Program-made: the position numbers and the translations under genes
Origin: Oleiphilus messinensis
GTDB lineage: Bacteria > Pseudomonadota > Gammaproteobacteria > Pseudomonadales > Oleiphilaceae
Assembly: GCF_002162375.1 (NCBI RefSeq)
Contig: NZ_CP021425.1
Location: 3,604,766-3,668,765, forward strand
Direction of reading: 5' to 3'
Length of the DNA: 64,000 nucleotides
Part shown: piece by piece, positions 1-7,639 of the stretch
Layout of the letters: each line of letters starts with the position of its first letter
Position numbering within the stretch: the first letter of the stretch is position 1
The notes under the pieces: generated by a model
The model's input: the letters and a program-made list of their open reading frames with translations, nothing else
Database searches by the model: none
Told to the model about the DNA's origin: nothing

Positions 1-60
1 ACCGGGACACGGCTAAAGACTTGAACAAAAAAATTCACTGGCTATTTCCCATACCGCACA

Positions 61-91
61 TTGACTTCAAGTCGACTTTAAGTTGTAGGCT
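61..91 (+). promoter_or_regulatory. MerR-type promoter/operator of the DUF2938 gene
   Basis: A TTGACT -35 box (61-66) and a TAGGCT -10-like box (86-91) are separated by 19 bp. The spacer region holds a dyad, ACTTCAAGT-CG-ACTTTAAGT (64-83). An overlong spacer carrying a dyad is the hallmark of promoters activated by MerR-family regulators such as SoxR or CueR. No regulator gene is visible in the window; it may lie left of base 1. Confidence 0.5.
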
Positions 92-127
92 ATCAACCAT
101 TCCAAGACACAAACTAGGGAGAGAGAT

Positions 128-619
128 ATGAATACTCTACTTTACATACTGACGATTGGTATCGGTGCCACGGTGGTGATGGATCTATGGGGCGCGCTCC
201 GCAAACCACTTCTGGGGATACCACCGGCAAACTACGGGATGGTTGGACGTTGGATTGGTCATATGACCAATGGTCGTTTTATTCACACTGCGATAGCACA
301 ATCGTCTCCGATACCTGGCGAACATATCATCGGCTGGGCCATCCACTACCTGACCGGGGTCGCCTTCGCAGGGCTACTGGTGGCGATATGGGGGAGCAAT
401 TGGATACAGAATCCAAGTATAGGTCCCGCGCTTGCCGTAGGTATCGGTACCATTTTAGCCCCCTTCCTCCTGATGCAACCCGGAATGGGTGCAGGCATTG
501 CGGCTTCCCGAACACCAAACCCAGCGGCATCGCGAATACAGAGTCTTATAACGCACGCGATTTTCGGGTTTGGTTTATTTCTGTCTGGTTACATCGTTCA
601 GCTATTTTTACCTGAATAA
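128..619 (+). CDS. DUF2938 family integral membrane protein
   Basis: A 163-residue hydrophobic protein with about four membrane segments (near residues 3-20, 75-90, 100-120 and 140-158). The pattern LWGALRKPLLGIPPANYGMV near the N-terminus and the HAIFGFGLFLSGY tail match the DUF2938 family, whose function is unknown. The start is preceded by a purine-rich GGGAGAGAG ribosome site. It is a single gene, convergent with the lipoprotein gene on its right, behind what looks like a MerR-family promoter. This would fit a stress- or redox-induced membrane protein, but that is inference. Confidence 0.8.
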   Translation: MNTLLYILTIGIGATVVMDLWGALRKPLLGIPPANYGMVGRWIGHMTNGRFIHTAIAQSSPIPGEHIIGWAIHYLTGVAFAGLLVAIWGSNWIQNPSIGPALAVGIGTILAPFLLMQPGMGAGIAASRTPNPAASRIQSLITHAIFGFGLFLSGYIVQLFLPE

Positions 620-645
620 CACGGGCGAAGCCCTTGTATAACCGA

Positions 646-1959
646 TCAATACACTACTTTCACCCCTTTAGGCGCAATTTCATTTTCAATTATTTCAATC
701 GTCTCAGCACTTAAGGGGTTACCCGTAAAATTAAATTCTGGATTAACGTTAAACAGGCTTGGAAACTTCAGAGACTCCGTTTCACTATATTGTAACTGGA
801 CAAAGCGTAGGTAAGTCGAGTGCGATAAATCTACGGTTTTGAGTTGATTACCAGATAGAGTCAATATTGTGAGTTTCTTGAAATCAGTTAAATCCAAAGT
901 CCGTAAGTGGTTATTCGAAGCATGCAAGCTAAACAGTTTATTGGATCCGGAAACAGATAGACTTTCCAGTAAGTTACCGCTCACATCCAGGTTTTTCAGC
1001 TGACCTGCCCCCAACAAACTTACATGGGTCAGTTGATTGTTTGTTAACTTGAGGTCGGTCAAATAACGATGATCACCTAATACAACCTCTTGTAGGCTCG
1101 CATCGGAGATATCAACATAGCGCAGCTCGGAAAGTGCAGACAAATCAACATGCTTCACACTTGATCCGGTTAAGTTCAAGTATCTGAGTGGGCTATTCAA
1201 CGGAAAATCAACTTGTTGCAATGCACTATAACTGGCATCGATTTGCACAAGTTGAGTTTGTTCTCGTAGATCCAGTGACGTCACGGCACTGTTTCTTATG
1301 GACAGGGAACGCAGATTGACACCGGATAAATCCAGTATCGAATTCGCACTATTCGATAGATTCAGCGATCTCAGCTGCTGCAACTGGGGAAGTATGATGC
1401 TATCGATACTAACTTCAAGCACTAACTCTTCGAGTTGCTCGTTTTGTGAAAGATCGAGCTCAGTCAAGCTATGGTTAATCAGGGACAAATATCGCAAACG
1501 GGCTTGTGAACTCAAATCAATTGCCGACATATTTTCAACAACAAGACTCAGACTGACTAATTGAGATAAGTGGGTTAAATTAATTTCTTTCGGCTGATCA
1601 GCTCGAATACTCAGCATCTCTAGATGAGGCAAAATGCTAGGCTCGATTACGTTCATATCTGAAAGATCCAAACTGAGAGAACGCAAATTAAACAACTTTC
1701 TTAGGTCGGAGATATCACGAATACCGTCATGACGAGAATCACACCGTAGTTGAACCACCTCCTCGGTGTAAATCCACTCTTCCTTGCTGGCATTGTCAAA
1801 AATACAGCGTTGCAATTGTTCGTCTGCTATAACAAGTTCAGTTATTGGCACATTATCGGGTGTGGCCGTGTTTTGTTTGTTTCCCGAATTTGAATCTTGA
1901 CAACCGCTCAGCTGAACCATCATCAAAATTAAAACGAAACTACTCAGTAATTCCTTCAT
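646..1959 (-). CDS. Leucine-rich-repeat lipoprotein
   Basis: The ATG at 1959 is chosen because it begins a classical lipoprotein signal peptide ending in the lipobox LSGC; the longer open frame to 2070 would bury this signal and overlap the upstream gene. The mature 437-residue protein is mostly tandem leucine-rich repeats of about 20-22 residues (L..L.LS.N.L..LDLS pattern) from about residue 80 to the C-terminus, so a solenoid displayed on a membrane or the surface is expected. It lies 67 bp downstream of the Asp-box protein gene on the same strand and is probably co-transcribed. The ligand is unknown. Confidence 0.75.
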   Translation of the reverse strand: MKELLSSFVLILMMVQLSGCQDSNSGNKQNTATPDNVPITELVIADEQLQRCIFDNASKEEWIYTEEVVQLRCDSRHDGIRDISDLRKLFNLRSLSLDLSDMNVIEPSILPHLEMLSIRADQPKEINLTHLSQLVSLSLVVENMSAIDLSSQARLRYLSLINHSLTELDLSQNEQLEELVLEVSIDSIILPQLQQLRSLNLSNSANSILDLSGVNLRSLSIRNSAVTSLDLREQTQLVQIDASYSALQQVDFPLNSPLRYLNLTGSSVKHVDLSALSELRYVDISDASLQEVVLGDHRYLTDLKLTNNQLTHVSLLGAGQLKNLDVSGNLLESLSVSGSNKLFSLHASNNHLRTLDLTDFKKLTILTLSGNQLKTVDLSHSTYLRFVQLQYSETESLKFPSLFNVNPEFNFTGNPLSAETIEIIENEIAPKGVKVVY

Positions 1960-2026
1960 TGTTTTCGTAACTCTTCCATTTATGGGCCCAATGCTCCAGC
2001 TGGATGACGATAGCCTCGATAAGATT

Positions 2027-3130
2027 TTACTCGATAACAAAAATTTCGCGTTGATTTTCATGAACAGCAAACAATCGTGTACCGCGGCTCATTATCTTGT
2101 TAAAAACCTTATCATCGTCACCGAGACGGAACCACTGTGAAGATGTGTCCTGAGTACCCCAGACCCCGGTATCGGTCGACACTACAATCCCCGAAAATTT
2201 TTCCGGCCATGAAAGCAAATCCACAATTTTCCCCACCTCCCTCGGCAATGGCACAGGTTGCCATGACAGATCCTGTTTTGATTTATTCTCATACAAATCG
2301 GCCCAGCCTGATGTCTTGATAATACCATTTGGTGTTGTGGTGAATTTCAAATTCGCGGACTCAAACTCCAGACCAACTGCACTATTAAATCGCGCGATAT
2401 CTTCCAGCTCACCAGTAAACTTATCTGTGAATTTTCTGTATCGAACAGAGTCAGAATCAATTACCACAATTTGATCTGGCCTGAATGGATCAAACAAGGG
2501 GTAATCCGTTCCAACATAGCTACCGTTATCAAGAACATGCCAGCTTTTACCCTGATCAGGCGAATAATATACCCAGTTATAGTGGTAGAACCGATCCGTC
2601 AGAAAGACCATCTCCGGTGTGCTTGGGTCAAAATAAAGCTGAGGGCAAGCGCTCGAGTCATCCTCACCTTGACCTATTCTGACAATAATGCGCTCTCGAG
2701 TTTGTGCCTCTAAATCGTTACGATACAGACGTCCCTGCCCCGTCCAACTACCACAAACCACCGTGTAAATGGAATTTGAATCGGAGGGATCAAGGTAAAA
2801 GGTATCATAAGTGTTATGATCCGGTAATTGCAGCTCAGTCCAGGTCAGCCCAAAATCCGGAGACTGATACAGGTGAATCGACTGAGTGATATTTACTTCC
2901 CGAGTCGTGATGTAAATTACCGGTGGCTCACCATTACCTAAAGCCAAATCAGTAATGTCTTCATTCGGGTTGAATTCAGGCGTGGTAACTTTTTGCCACT
3001 GGGTCATCGTCAGGGGAAGATCAAGCTCAGAGCCCCCTGCTTCAGCGTTGGTGTGCCCCGTGGTCGGCCATATTGAAGCTAATATTACTACCTTAGCGAT
3101 AGATAAGAAGGCATGATGCTTAGATATCAT
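2027..3130 (-). CDS. Secreted Asp-box (BNR/sortilin-like) beta-propeller protein
   Basis: A 367-residue protein beginning with a signal-like segment (hydrophobic stretch followed by GHTNAEA). Asp-box motifs of the S-x-D-x-G-x-[TS]-W type are visible twice (SPDFGLTW, SPDQGKSW), as in sialidase-like or Vps10-like propellers. Catalytic sialidase residues cannot be recognised, so a binding rather than enzymatic role is equally possible. The start has an AAGGGA ribosome site 8 bp upstream. It appears to be the first gene of a two-gene unit with the LRR lipoprotein. Confidence 0.65.
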   Translation of the reverse strand: MISKHHAFLSIAKVVILASIWPTTGHTNAEAGGSELDLPLTMTQWQKVTTPEFNPNEDITDLALGNGEPPVIYITTREVNITQSIHLYQSPDFGLTWTELQLPDHNTYDTFYLDPSDSNSIYTVVCGSWTGQGRLYRNDLEAQTRERIIVRIGQGEDDSSACPQLYFDPSTPEMVFLTDRFYHYNWVYYSPDQGKSWHVLDNGSYVGTDYPLFDPFRPDQIVVIDSDSVRYRKFTDKFTGELEDIARFNSAVGLEFESANLKFTTTPNGIIKTSGWADLYENKSKQDLSWQPVPLPREVGKIVDLLSWPEKFSGIVVSTDTGVWGTQDTSSQWFRLGDDDKVFNKIMSRGTRLFAVHENQREIFVIE

Positions 3131-3174
3131 ATGAGTCCCTTAAAAAATCATCTGCACTGTAAGCCCCGCTGTTG

Positions 3175-3630
3175 TTAGCCTTGCTGTCCATTCCCTATCG
3201 CAACGTCCAAAATGGTTGGCACGAGGAATATCCACATCACGGCGAGAACAAGGTTGCTTGAAGCAAACGCAACTAATCGATGCATAACATTATTGTATGA
3301 AAGGTGTATTACGCTGTGCACAATACGCAGGAAGACGAACCCCCATGCTAAAACCAATGCGATCAAGTCAACGGTCTCCAGTAAGAAGTAGAGCGTACAT
3401 GCAAAATAAAAGAGTACCGGTAATTCGAGTAAGTTCATGTAGTTCCGGTTAGGCAACGCGACATACGCGGGGACATGCCCGGATTCTCCCAACGCAAAGT
3501 CTTTTGACGTCACCTTTCGTTCAGAAGCCGCCTTGAAGCGTCGATAAGGAATCAGCAGCAGAACAATAAAGGTCAAGCCAACCAATGCCAGTGCCGGTAA
3601 TAATATTTGGCCTTGATCAATTTCATTCAT
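3175..3630 (-). CDS. MAPEG family membrane protein
   Basis: A 151-residue protein with four predicted membrane helices (about 8-27, 72-88, 90-108, 125-145). The signatures ALPNRNYMNLLELPVLFY and FLRIVHSVIHLSYNN are typical of the MAPEG superfamily (membrane-associated proteins in eicosanoid and glutathione metabolism); the bacterial members are mostly uncharacterised. It is a single gene on the minus strand, just outside the part of the window that shows integron cassette structure. Confidence 0.85.
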   Translation of the reverse strand: MNEIDQGQILLPALALVGLTFIVLLLIPYRRFKAASERKVTSKDFALGESGHVPAYVALPNRNYMNLLELPVLFYFACTLYFLLETVDLIALVLAWGFVFLRIVHSVIHLSYNNVMHRLVAFASSNLVLAVMWIFLVPTILDVAIGNGQQG

Positions 3631-3820
3631 TATCTTTTTCCTTCGGACACAAAAGCTCCCACGCAGGTGAAGCTTTGCCCGGTAATTACGGTTGAAGGTA
3701 ACGACTATATATTAGGGTCTGTTGACCACCGTGCCGAGGTCAATACTAAAATCAGAAACAAACTTACTTGAAAGTTACAGATGTCAGATAATTGACGCAA
3801 TAGACATGCTTATTACTGGC

Positions 3821-3859
3821 ATTTAACGCCTGCGTAAAATACGCCGCCAAGCGTTATCT
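3821..3859 (-). other. Possible degenerate attC at the distal end of the array
   Basis: ATTTAAC (3821-3827) and GTTATCT (3853-3859) resemble attC core sites, and the intervening GCCTGCG / GCCGCCAAGC arms are partly complementary. The site lies directly after the exonuclease gene, where the attC of that cassette should be. At 39 bp it is shorter than ordinary attC sites, so the call is weak. Confidence 0.3.
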
Positions 3860-3876
3860 TTGACGCATTTTTATGT

Positions 3877-4398
3877 TCATTTTAAACTGATTTTTAGGCC
3901 CATTTCGTTTTTCATATGCAATAATGCTTCAGCGTTACCCATAGCATCATCAACTGGATTATGTGTATGCTTTGTTTTTCTTAGATGCTTGAAGTTCTTG
4001 AACGTATCGCCTACAAGACCTTTGTACAAAGAGCCGATATTAGTAGAACTGAACCCAAATGGATTATTGCCCGTAAAATGGTAAAAGTACCAATTTATAA
4101 ACTGCCAATCAAAACCATTATTATCACTGTAGAATAACGGTTTCCCATTGCTATTTTCTTTGAGCCATATCGAAAACGATTCCATCACAGACTTAGGATC
4201 ATCAAACCCTAAACATTCCTCGCGCGAAAAACCTGATACAGCCAAAGCGTCAGGAATCCAATTTTCACTGATTGGACGAAGCTTGCCGTAAAACGACTTA
4301 TCAAGCTCATCGTTAACCAGAACTGCACCAAAAGATATCATTGAATAATCACCCGGTATCGGTCCATCGCTTTCTATATCAATCATAAATGCTGACAT
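3877..4398 (-). CDS. DEDDh 3'-5' exonuclease (RNase T/DnaQ-like) cassette gene
   Basis: A 173-residue protein with the exonuclease I motif D7-x-E9 (MIDIESDG), motif II D97 (NNGFDW) and motif III H146...D151 (HTHNPVDDA), so the two-metal catalytic set is complete. The family degrades RNA or DNA from the 3' end; the substrate is not predictable here. The gene begins 21 bp after an attC-type core (ACATAAC at 4419-4425), so it looks like the most distal recognisable integron cassette. It has no close operon partner. Confidence 0.75.
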   Translation of the reverse strand: MSAFMIDIESDGPIPGDYSMISFGAVLVNDELDKSFYGKLRPISENWIPDALAVSGFSREECLGFDDPKSVMESFSIWLKENSNGKPLFYSDNNGFDWQFINWYFYHFTGNNPFGFSSTNIGSLYKGLVGDTFKNFKHLRKTKHTHNPVDDAMGNAEALLHMKNEMGLKISLK

Positions 4399-4425
4399 AG
4401 CACACGTTACTCCTTAGAACATAAC

Positions 4426-4607
4426 GAGTCTGTAGAAAAAGCCAATCATGACTCAATATCCACACACCTCTAATTTAATTTCTATCCATTAACCATCGGC
4501 CATGAAATAACCGCTTGCAAGTTAAATATTTCGTTATTTCAATTTCGTGCAATCAATCGCGCTACTTTCGAGGCAGCAAGCCAGTTTCGAATCGACCAGA
4601 CTCATGA
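4426..4607 (-). mobile_element. IS1182-like element end, truncated (copy A1)
   Basis: Begins GAGTCTGTAGAAAAAGCC and is clearly homologous over about 180 bp to the stretches beginning at 7944, 9199 and 15096. The copies at 7944 and 9199 continue into the C-terminus of an IS1182 transposase, which identifies this repeat as the non-coding 3' end of that element. Here the homology stops at ACTCATG, before any transposase sequence. The first base follows an attC-like core. Confidence 0.7.
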
Positions 4608-4610
4608 TCC

Positions 4611-4643
4611 AACACTACCGCGATCAACTTGGCCCCCGTCATC
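4611..4643 (+). pseudogene. Fragment of an IS91-associated tyrosine recombinase
   Basis: About 33 bp can be read as N-T-T-A-I-N-L-A-P-V-I and match the C-terminal tail of the larger integrase relic at 5770-5931 ([11 protein letters not shown]). It is followed by the 90-bp repeat that also follows the IS91 transposase relic further right. It is a deletion remnant with no coding capacity. Confidence 0.5.
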
Positions 4644-4666
4644 TCTGCGCGATTAAAATAATTCTG

Positions 4667-4756
4667 AAATGTACATCGTGCTGCCGCTTCAGGCTTGTTC
4701 AATAATGGGATGATGTCGCGGCTCGATTTGCTCGCACGACATATCCTTATTTATTA
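4667..4756. repeat. 90-bp repeat B, copy 1
   Basis: Four mismatches over 90 bp relative to 7044-7133; both copies begin AAATGTACATCGTGC and end TTTATTA next to the 3' end of a minus-strand reading frame. It is an imperfect palindrome (ACATCGTGC... pairs with ...GCACGACAT). Both copies lie downstream of IS91-type gene relics, so this may be the origin (3') end of that element. It lacks convincing attC core sites. Confidence 0.6.
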
Positions 4757-4763
4757 ACATATT

Positions 4764-5177
4764 TTATTTCTTCCGTTGAACCAAACTAAACCAGTTCCCA
4801 GAGTTGTCTATGCCCATAGCTTCAACGCCATAAAGCTGTTCTGTAGGTGGCTGGATAAATTCCACTCCTTTAGCCACAAGCTCTTCATACGTTTTTTGGC
4901 AATTTTCAGTTTCGAACACGCCCGCGCCAAATGCGCCTTCTTTAATTAAACGTCGTATTTTTTCGGCAGAGTCTTTGGTGAACATCGGCCCCTCTTTTGG
5001 CTCTGCCAATACCAGCTGAAGTTGTGATTTAGATTTCGGATATACCGTTAGCCATCGAAAGCCCCCTTCCACTTTCATATCATCACCGACCTCGAAACCG
5101 AGCTTGTTTTTGTAAAAATCAAGCGCTTCGTCCTGATTAAGTACATATATTGTTGCATGCGCTATGGATGTAATCAT
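4764..5177 (-). CDS. VOC superfamily (glyoxalase/bleomycin-resistance fold) protein
   Basis: A 137-residue protein with two beta-alpha-beta-beta-beta modules: AHATIYVLNQDEALDFYKNK at the N-terminus and the module ending GIDNSGNWFSLVQ. Metal ligands of the family are plausible at H8 and at the C-terminal D/E positions, but the substrate is not predictable. It lies 71 bp downstream of an AraC-type regulator on the same strand, with no attC between them, so the two probably form one operon and possibly one two-gene cassette. Confidence 0.8.
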   Translation of the reverse strand: MITSIAHATIYVLNQDEALDFYKNKLGFEVGDDMKVEGGFRWLTVYPKSKSQLQLVLAEPKEGPMFTKDSAEKIRRLIKEGAFGAGVFETENCQKTYEELVAKGVEFIQPPTEQLYGVEAMGIDNSGNWFSLVQRKK

Positions 5178-5248
5178 CTATATAATCCCCGTTGTTAATT
5201 CATCTTTATTTTATAGAAATAATTAAAATGATATTTCTCCAATATTGC

Positions 5249-5668
5249 TCAATTAGCCAACTTTCCCAAAAAATGGTAGGCATAACATGCCGGTATAGCC
5301 TGCGAGGGAAAACGGTATGCTTCAGTAGACAAAGCCCAAAGCTTACGACGATATAAAGTAGGTGCCATACCAACTTGTTTTAAAAACAATGAAGAAAAGC
5401 TACCAAGACTTATGTATCCCACTTTCTCGCAAATTTCTGAGACGCTCAAATTTTCCGTAATCAGCATTTTCTTGGCTTTTTCGACTCTAAGCCGAATCAA
5501 GAATTCGTTGGGTGTTTCTCCATAAGTATCCTTGAAAACACGCAAAAAATGATAGGGGGACATATTTGAGTACTTTGCTATACCGGATAAGCTGAGCGGC
5601 GCTTGATAATTATCAGCAATAAAATCCCTGCCAGCATTCAACCTTTTAAATTTATAGTTCGTAGCCAT
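5249..5668 (-). CDS. AraC-family transcriptional regulator, DNA-binding domain only
   Basis: The ATG at 5668 gives a 139-residue protein starting MATNYKFKRLNAGRD; the frame extends to 5836, but that part runs antisense through an integrase relic and is not credible as protein. Two helix-turn-helix units are visible (LSGIAKYSNMSPYHFLRVFK and SVSEICEKVGYISLGSFSS) with no sensory domain. It is followed by the VOC gene, its probable target. Such short AraC/VOC pairs are common in gammaproteobacteria. Confidence 0.8.
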   Translation of the reverse strand: MATNYKFKRLNAGRDFIADNYQAPLSLSGIAKYSNMSPYHFLRVFKDTYGETPNEFLIRLRVEKAKKMLITENLSVSEICEKVGYISLGSFSSLFLKQVGMAPTLYRRKLWALSTEAYRFPSQAIPACYAYHFLGKLAN

Positions 5669-5769
5669 AAAATAGACTTCTTGATCCTTGTAGTTTATAA
5701 CGCCCGGCTCATGTACCGATTTGGAGGCGCGAAGCAAGAAGCCTCGCACTATTGATGGATATGGCTTAG

Positions 5770-5931
5770 CTCTGCGACAGGCTGCGCTACAGTTATGCAA
5801 TCCACCTGCTTGAGTATGGATTAAATCTGCGAACACTGCAGCACTTATTAGGCCATGCCAGCCCCGATACTACGGCGATCTACTTGGCCCCCGTCATCCT
5901 GAATACGATGGTCAAGAATGGAACTTTCTGA
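5770..5931 (+). pseudogene. C-terminal remnant of a tyrosine recombinase (IS91-associated type)
   Basis: A 53-codon open stretch ending in TGA reads [19 protein letters not shown] followed by [20 protein letters not shown]. It carries the last arginine region, the LLGH box and the tyrosine of the recombinase family, but the rest of the gene is missing. It is on the same strand as the IS91 transposase tail at 6627-6860, the gene order expected of IS91-type elements that carry an integrase. VapBC now occupies the space between the two relics. Confidence 0.65.
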
Positions 5932-6006
5932 GATGAGAAAATGGCTTAAAAGCTAGACTTGGGTGGGAAGATAGTCAATTGTTATGTTTTGTTTTTTATG
6001 ATTCAA

Positions 6007-6033
6007 TGTGTACATTATTGGCAACATTACACA
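6007..6033 (+). promoter_or_regulatory. Probable VapB operator
   Basis: TGTGTA (6007-6012) and TACACA (6028-6033) form an inverted repeat 11 bp before the vapB start, the usual place for autoregulatory binding of a VapBC complex. A GTTATGT attC-like core (5981-5987) lies just upstream and may mark the cassette edge. Confidence 0.45.
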
Positions 6034-6043
6034 TAGGTGCAAC

Positions 6044-6238
6044 ATGAGAACCAACATTATAATAGATGACGATTTAATGGAACAGGCCCGAAAAGCTACA
6101 GGCCTCACTACAAAGAGAGAAATTGTTGAAGAAGGCCTCATGCTCTTGGTTAAAAGAAAAAAACAACAAGCAATAAGAGACTTAAGAGGCGCTGTAACTT
6201 GGGAGGGAGATCTTGATGAAATGAGAGGTCGAAAATGA
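6044..6238 (+). CDS. vapB: VapB-type antitoxin
   Basis: A 64-residue protein starting MRTNIIIDDDLMEQARK; the ATG at 6044 is chosen over the upstream frame start at 6008 because it begins the conserved DNA-binding strand and leaves the operator outside the gene. The ending EGDLDEMRGRK is typical of antitoxins that pair with PIN toxins. The last codons overlap the vapC start by 4 bp (ATGA). It faces opposite to the cassette genes, as toxin-antitoxin cassettes carrying their own promoter do in chromosomal integrons. Confidence 0.85.
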   Translation: MRTNIIIDDDLMEQARKATGLTTKREIVEEGLMLLVKRKKQQAIRDLRGAVTWEGDLDEMRGRK

Positions 6239-6630
6239 TCCTGGTGGATACCAGCGTATGGATAGACTACTTTAACAAACAAGAAAATGTACAAACTAAC
6301 ATTCTTGATGCCGCAATTATTGACGGCACCGTAGCAATGGGTGACCTAATTTTTCTTGAAATATTGCAGGGTTTTAGAGACGACAAAGACTATAAAAAGG
6401 TTAAAACTCATTTAGCCACGCTAGATCAGTATGAGCTATTCGGAAAAGATATGGTGTTCAAAAGCGCTGAAAATTACCGAGCATTAAGAAAAAAAGGAAT
6501 TACAATAAGAGCAACGACTGATGTAATAATAGCCACCTACTGTATAGAAAATGACATTCCACTACTGTTTATAGATAAAGACTTTAAACCTTTCGTCAAG
6601 CATTTAGGTTTAATTTCGGCCGCTTCTTGA
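6235..6630 (+). CDS. vapC: VapC-type PIN-domain ribonuclease toxin
   Basis: A 131-residue PIN protein with acidic residues D5 (ILVDTSVW), E42 (LIFLEIL), D96 (RATTDVIIA) and D114 (LFIDKDF), so the Mg-binding catalytic set is intact. VapC toxins cleave tRNA or rRNA unless bound by VapB. It is translationally coupled to vapB. The 3' end of the gene touches an IS91 transposase relic, but the protein appears full length. Confidence 0.9.
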   Translation: MILVDTSVWIDYFNKQENVQTNILDAAIIDGTVAMGDLIFLEILQGFRDDKDYKKVKTHLATLDQYELFGKDMVFKSAENYRALRKKGITIRATTDVIIATYCIENDIPLLFIDKDFKPFVKHLGLISAAS

Positions 6631-6860
6631 GAATACAGCATTTACTGCCCAAGGGGTTTCGGCGAGTTCGGGATTTTGGTTTTCTTCAAGGCAACACGCA
6701 CTGCCAGATTGAGGACATTAAGCGAGTTTTAAAAGCACCTGTTTCAAATGAGACTCATGAGAAAGAACAGACTTATTGTTGCCCAAAATGCGGTGGCCAT
6801 GACCGGTTATGTCGCTTTCTGTTTCCATCGAGAACTCGACTGATCCAGACGACAAGCTAA
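6627..6860 (+). pseudogene. C-terminal remnant of an IS91-family transposase
   Basis: The frame reads HLLPKGFRRVRDFGFLQGN and later CCPKCGGHDRL; the LPKGFxRVRxxGFL block and a trailing CxxC are typical of the C-terminus of IS91 Y2 transposases. The N-terminal part with the HUH and catalytic tyrosine motifs is absent. The junction falls exactly at the end of vapC. Together with the integrase tail at 5770-5931 it marks an old IS91-type element. Confidence 0.65.
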
Positions 6861-7043
6861 AGGAAAACACGTTCAGGGATTAAATGCATGTACACAAAAG
6901 GGGATTAGATTTAGTCATGGAGGGCAATACATATCAAAATATCTCACTGGCTAAAGATCAGTCCGGGTAAACTCGTGCTTAAATCAGACTTCAGCGGAAA
7001 TCCCGGCTTATGAACCTCCAATCTTCAAGAGATATTTCCTTAT
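6861..7043. other. Non-coding remnant downstream of the IS91 relic
   Basis: No credible reading frame, RNA gene or repeat was recognised here. Its position between the transposase tail and repeat B suggests it is the 3' untranslated end of the IS91-type element. Confidence 0.3.
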
Positions 7044-7133
7044 AAATGTACATCGTGCTGCCGCTTCGGGCTTGTTCAACAATGGGATGATGTCGCGGCT
7101 CGCTTCGCTCGCACGACATATCCTTATTTATTA
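7044..7133. repeat. 90-bp repeat B, copy 2
   Basis: Matches 4667-4756 with four substitutions. It contains a hairpin-forming GGCTCGCTTCGCTCGC segment inside a larger imperfect palindrome. It ends at the stop codon of a short minus-strand reading frame. Confidence 0.6.
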
Positions 7134-7205
7134 GCTTTTTCTTGCGAAATCTCTCTTAAAGCAGTCATTAACCCAAGCCGCAATTTCTTCCTTAGATGGC
7201 TTCAT
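7131..7205 (-). CDS. Possible small or truncated cassette ORF
   Basis: From the ATG at 7205 only 24 residues follow (MKPSKEEIAAWVNDCFKRDF and a short tail). The same frame stays open upstream to the attC at 7247 and adds a CxxC (DDCSNCKS), but no start codon is visible there. It sits where the gene of a minus-oriented cassette should be, between an attC and repeat B. It may be the remains of a truncated cassette gene and not a functional product. Confidence 0.2.
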   Translation of the reverse strand: MKPSKEEIAAWVNDCFKRDFARKS

Positions 7206-7246
7206 TTTAGATTTGCAATTTGAGCAGTCATCTATTTTTCCGATAA

Positions 7247-7350
7247 GGCTAACGTTGCAATCTGCCGCATGGTGCAGTTGGCGACTTTTTTGAGTGTTTT
7301 TTCAAAAAAAGTGCCTACTGTACCATGTCCGTAGCATTGCCTTGCTATGA
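7247..7350 (-). other. attC recombination site
   Basis: GGCTAAC at the left and the degenerate GCTATGA at the right flank a long imperfect palindrome whose arms include GGTGCAGTTGGCGACTTTTT and AAAAAAAGTGCC..ACTGTACC. It is obviously homologous to the attC at 18228-18335, 11 kb away. It closes the cassette that carries parDE. The right core has a C for T change, so recombination activity may be reduced. Confidence 0.75.
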
Positions 7351-7354
7351 GTTT

Positions 7355-7373
7355 TATACCATAATTTGGTATA
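7355..7373 (+). promoter_or_regulatory. Probable ParD operator
   Basis: A perfect 7-bp inverted repeat, TATACCA-TAATT-TGGTATA, lies 26 bp before the parD start, within an AT-rich promoter-like stretch. Its position fits autoregulation by ParD or the ParDE complex. Confidence 0.5.
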
Positions 7374-7399
7374 TATCGGTACATATTATAGGTGGCACC

Positions 7400-7639
7400 A
7401 TGAGTAAAAATACGAGTATAACACTAGGGCAGCATTTTGATGGTTTCATTTCCAAACAAATTAAAGACGGTCGCTATGCTTCTGCCAGCGAGGTAGTACG
7501 AGCAGGATTAAGGCTACTTGAGGATAATGAACATAAAATCGCAGTGCTTCGTAAAATGCTCGAAGAAGGAGAACAAAGCGGAACTGTTGAATACAATTTT
7601 GAAAGCTTTATGAATGAATTAGACGACGAGCTTGGCTGA
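7400..7639 (+). CDS. parD: ParD-type antitoxin
   Basis: A 79-residue protein starting MSKNTSITLGQHFDGFISKQ; the ATG at 7400 is used because the longer frame starts inside the attC. It has the ribbon-helix-helix N-terminus and the SASEVVRAGLRLLEDNE block of ParD, followed by an acidic toxin-binding tail. It overlaps parE by one base (TGATG). The pair points against the cassette array and carries its own operator. Confidence 0.9.
   Translation: MSKNTSITLGQHFDGFISKQIKDGRYASASEVVRAGLRLLEDNEHKIAVLRKMLEEGEQSGTVEYNFESFMNELDDELG

Noticed and set aside
4667-4756. 90-bp repeat B taken as an attC site
   Set aside because: It is palindromic and lies at cassette gene ends, but has no GTTRRRY/RYYYAAC cores; its association with IS91-type relics is the better explanation, though not proven.
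5669-5836. N-terminal extension of the AraC-type regulator
   Set aside because: The stretch is antisense to an integrase relic on the plus strand and is not AraC-like; the ATG at 5668 starts the conserved domain.
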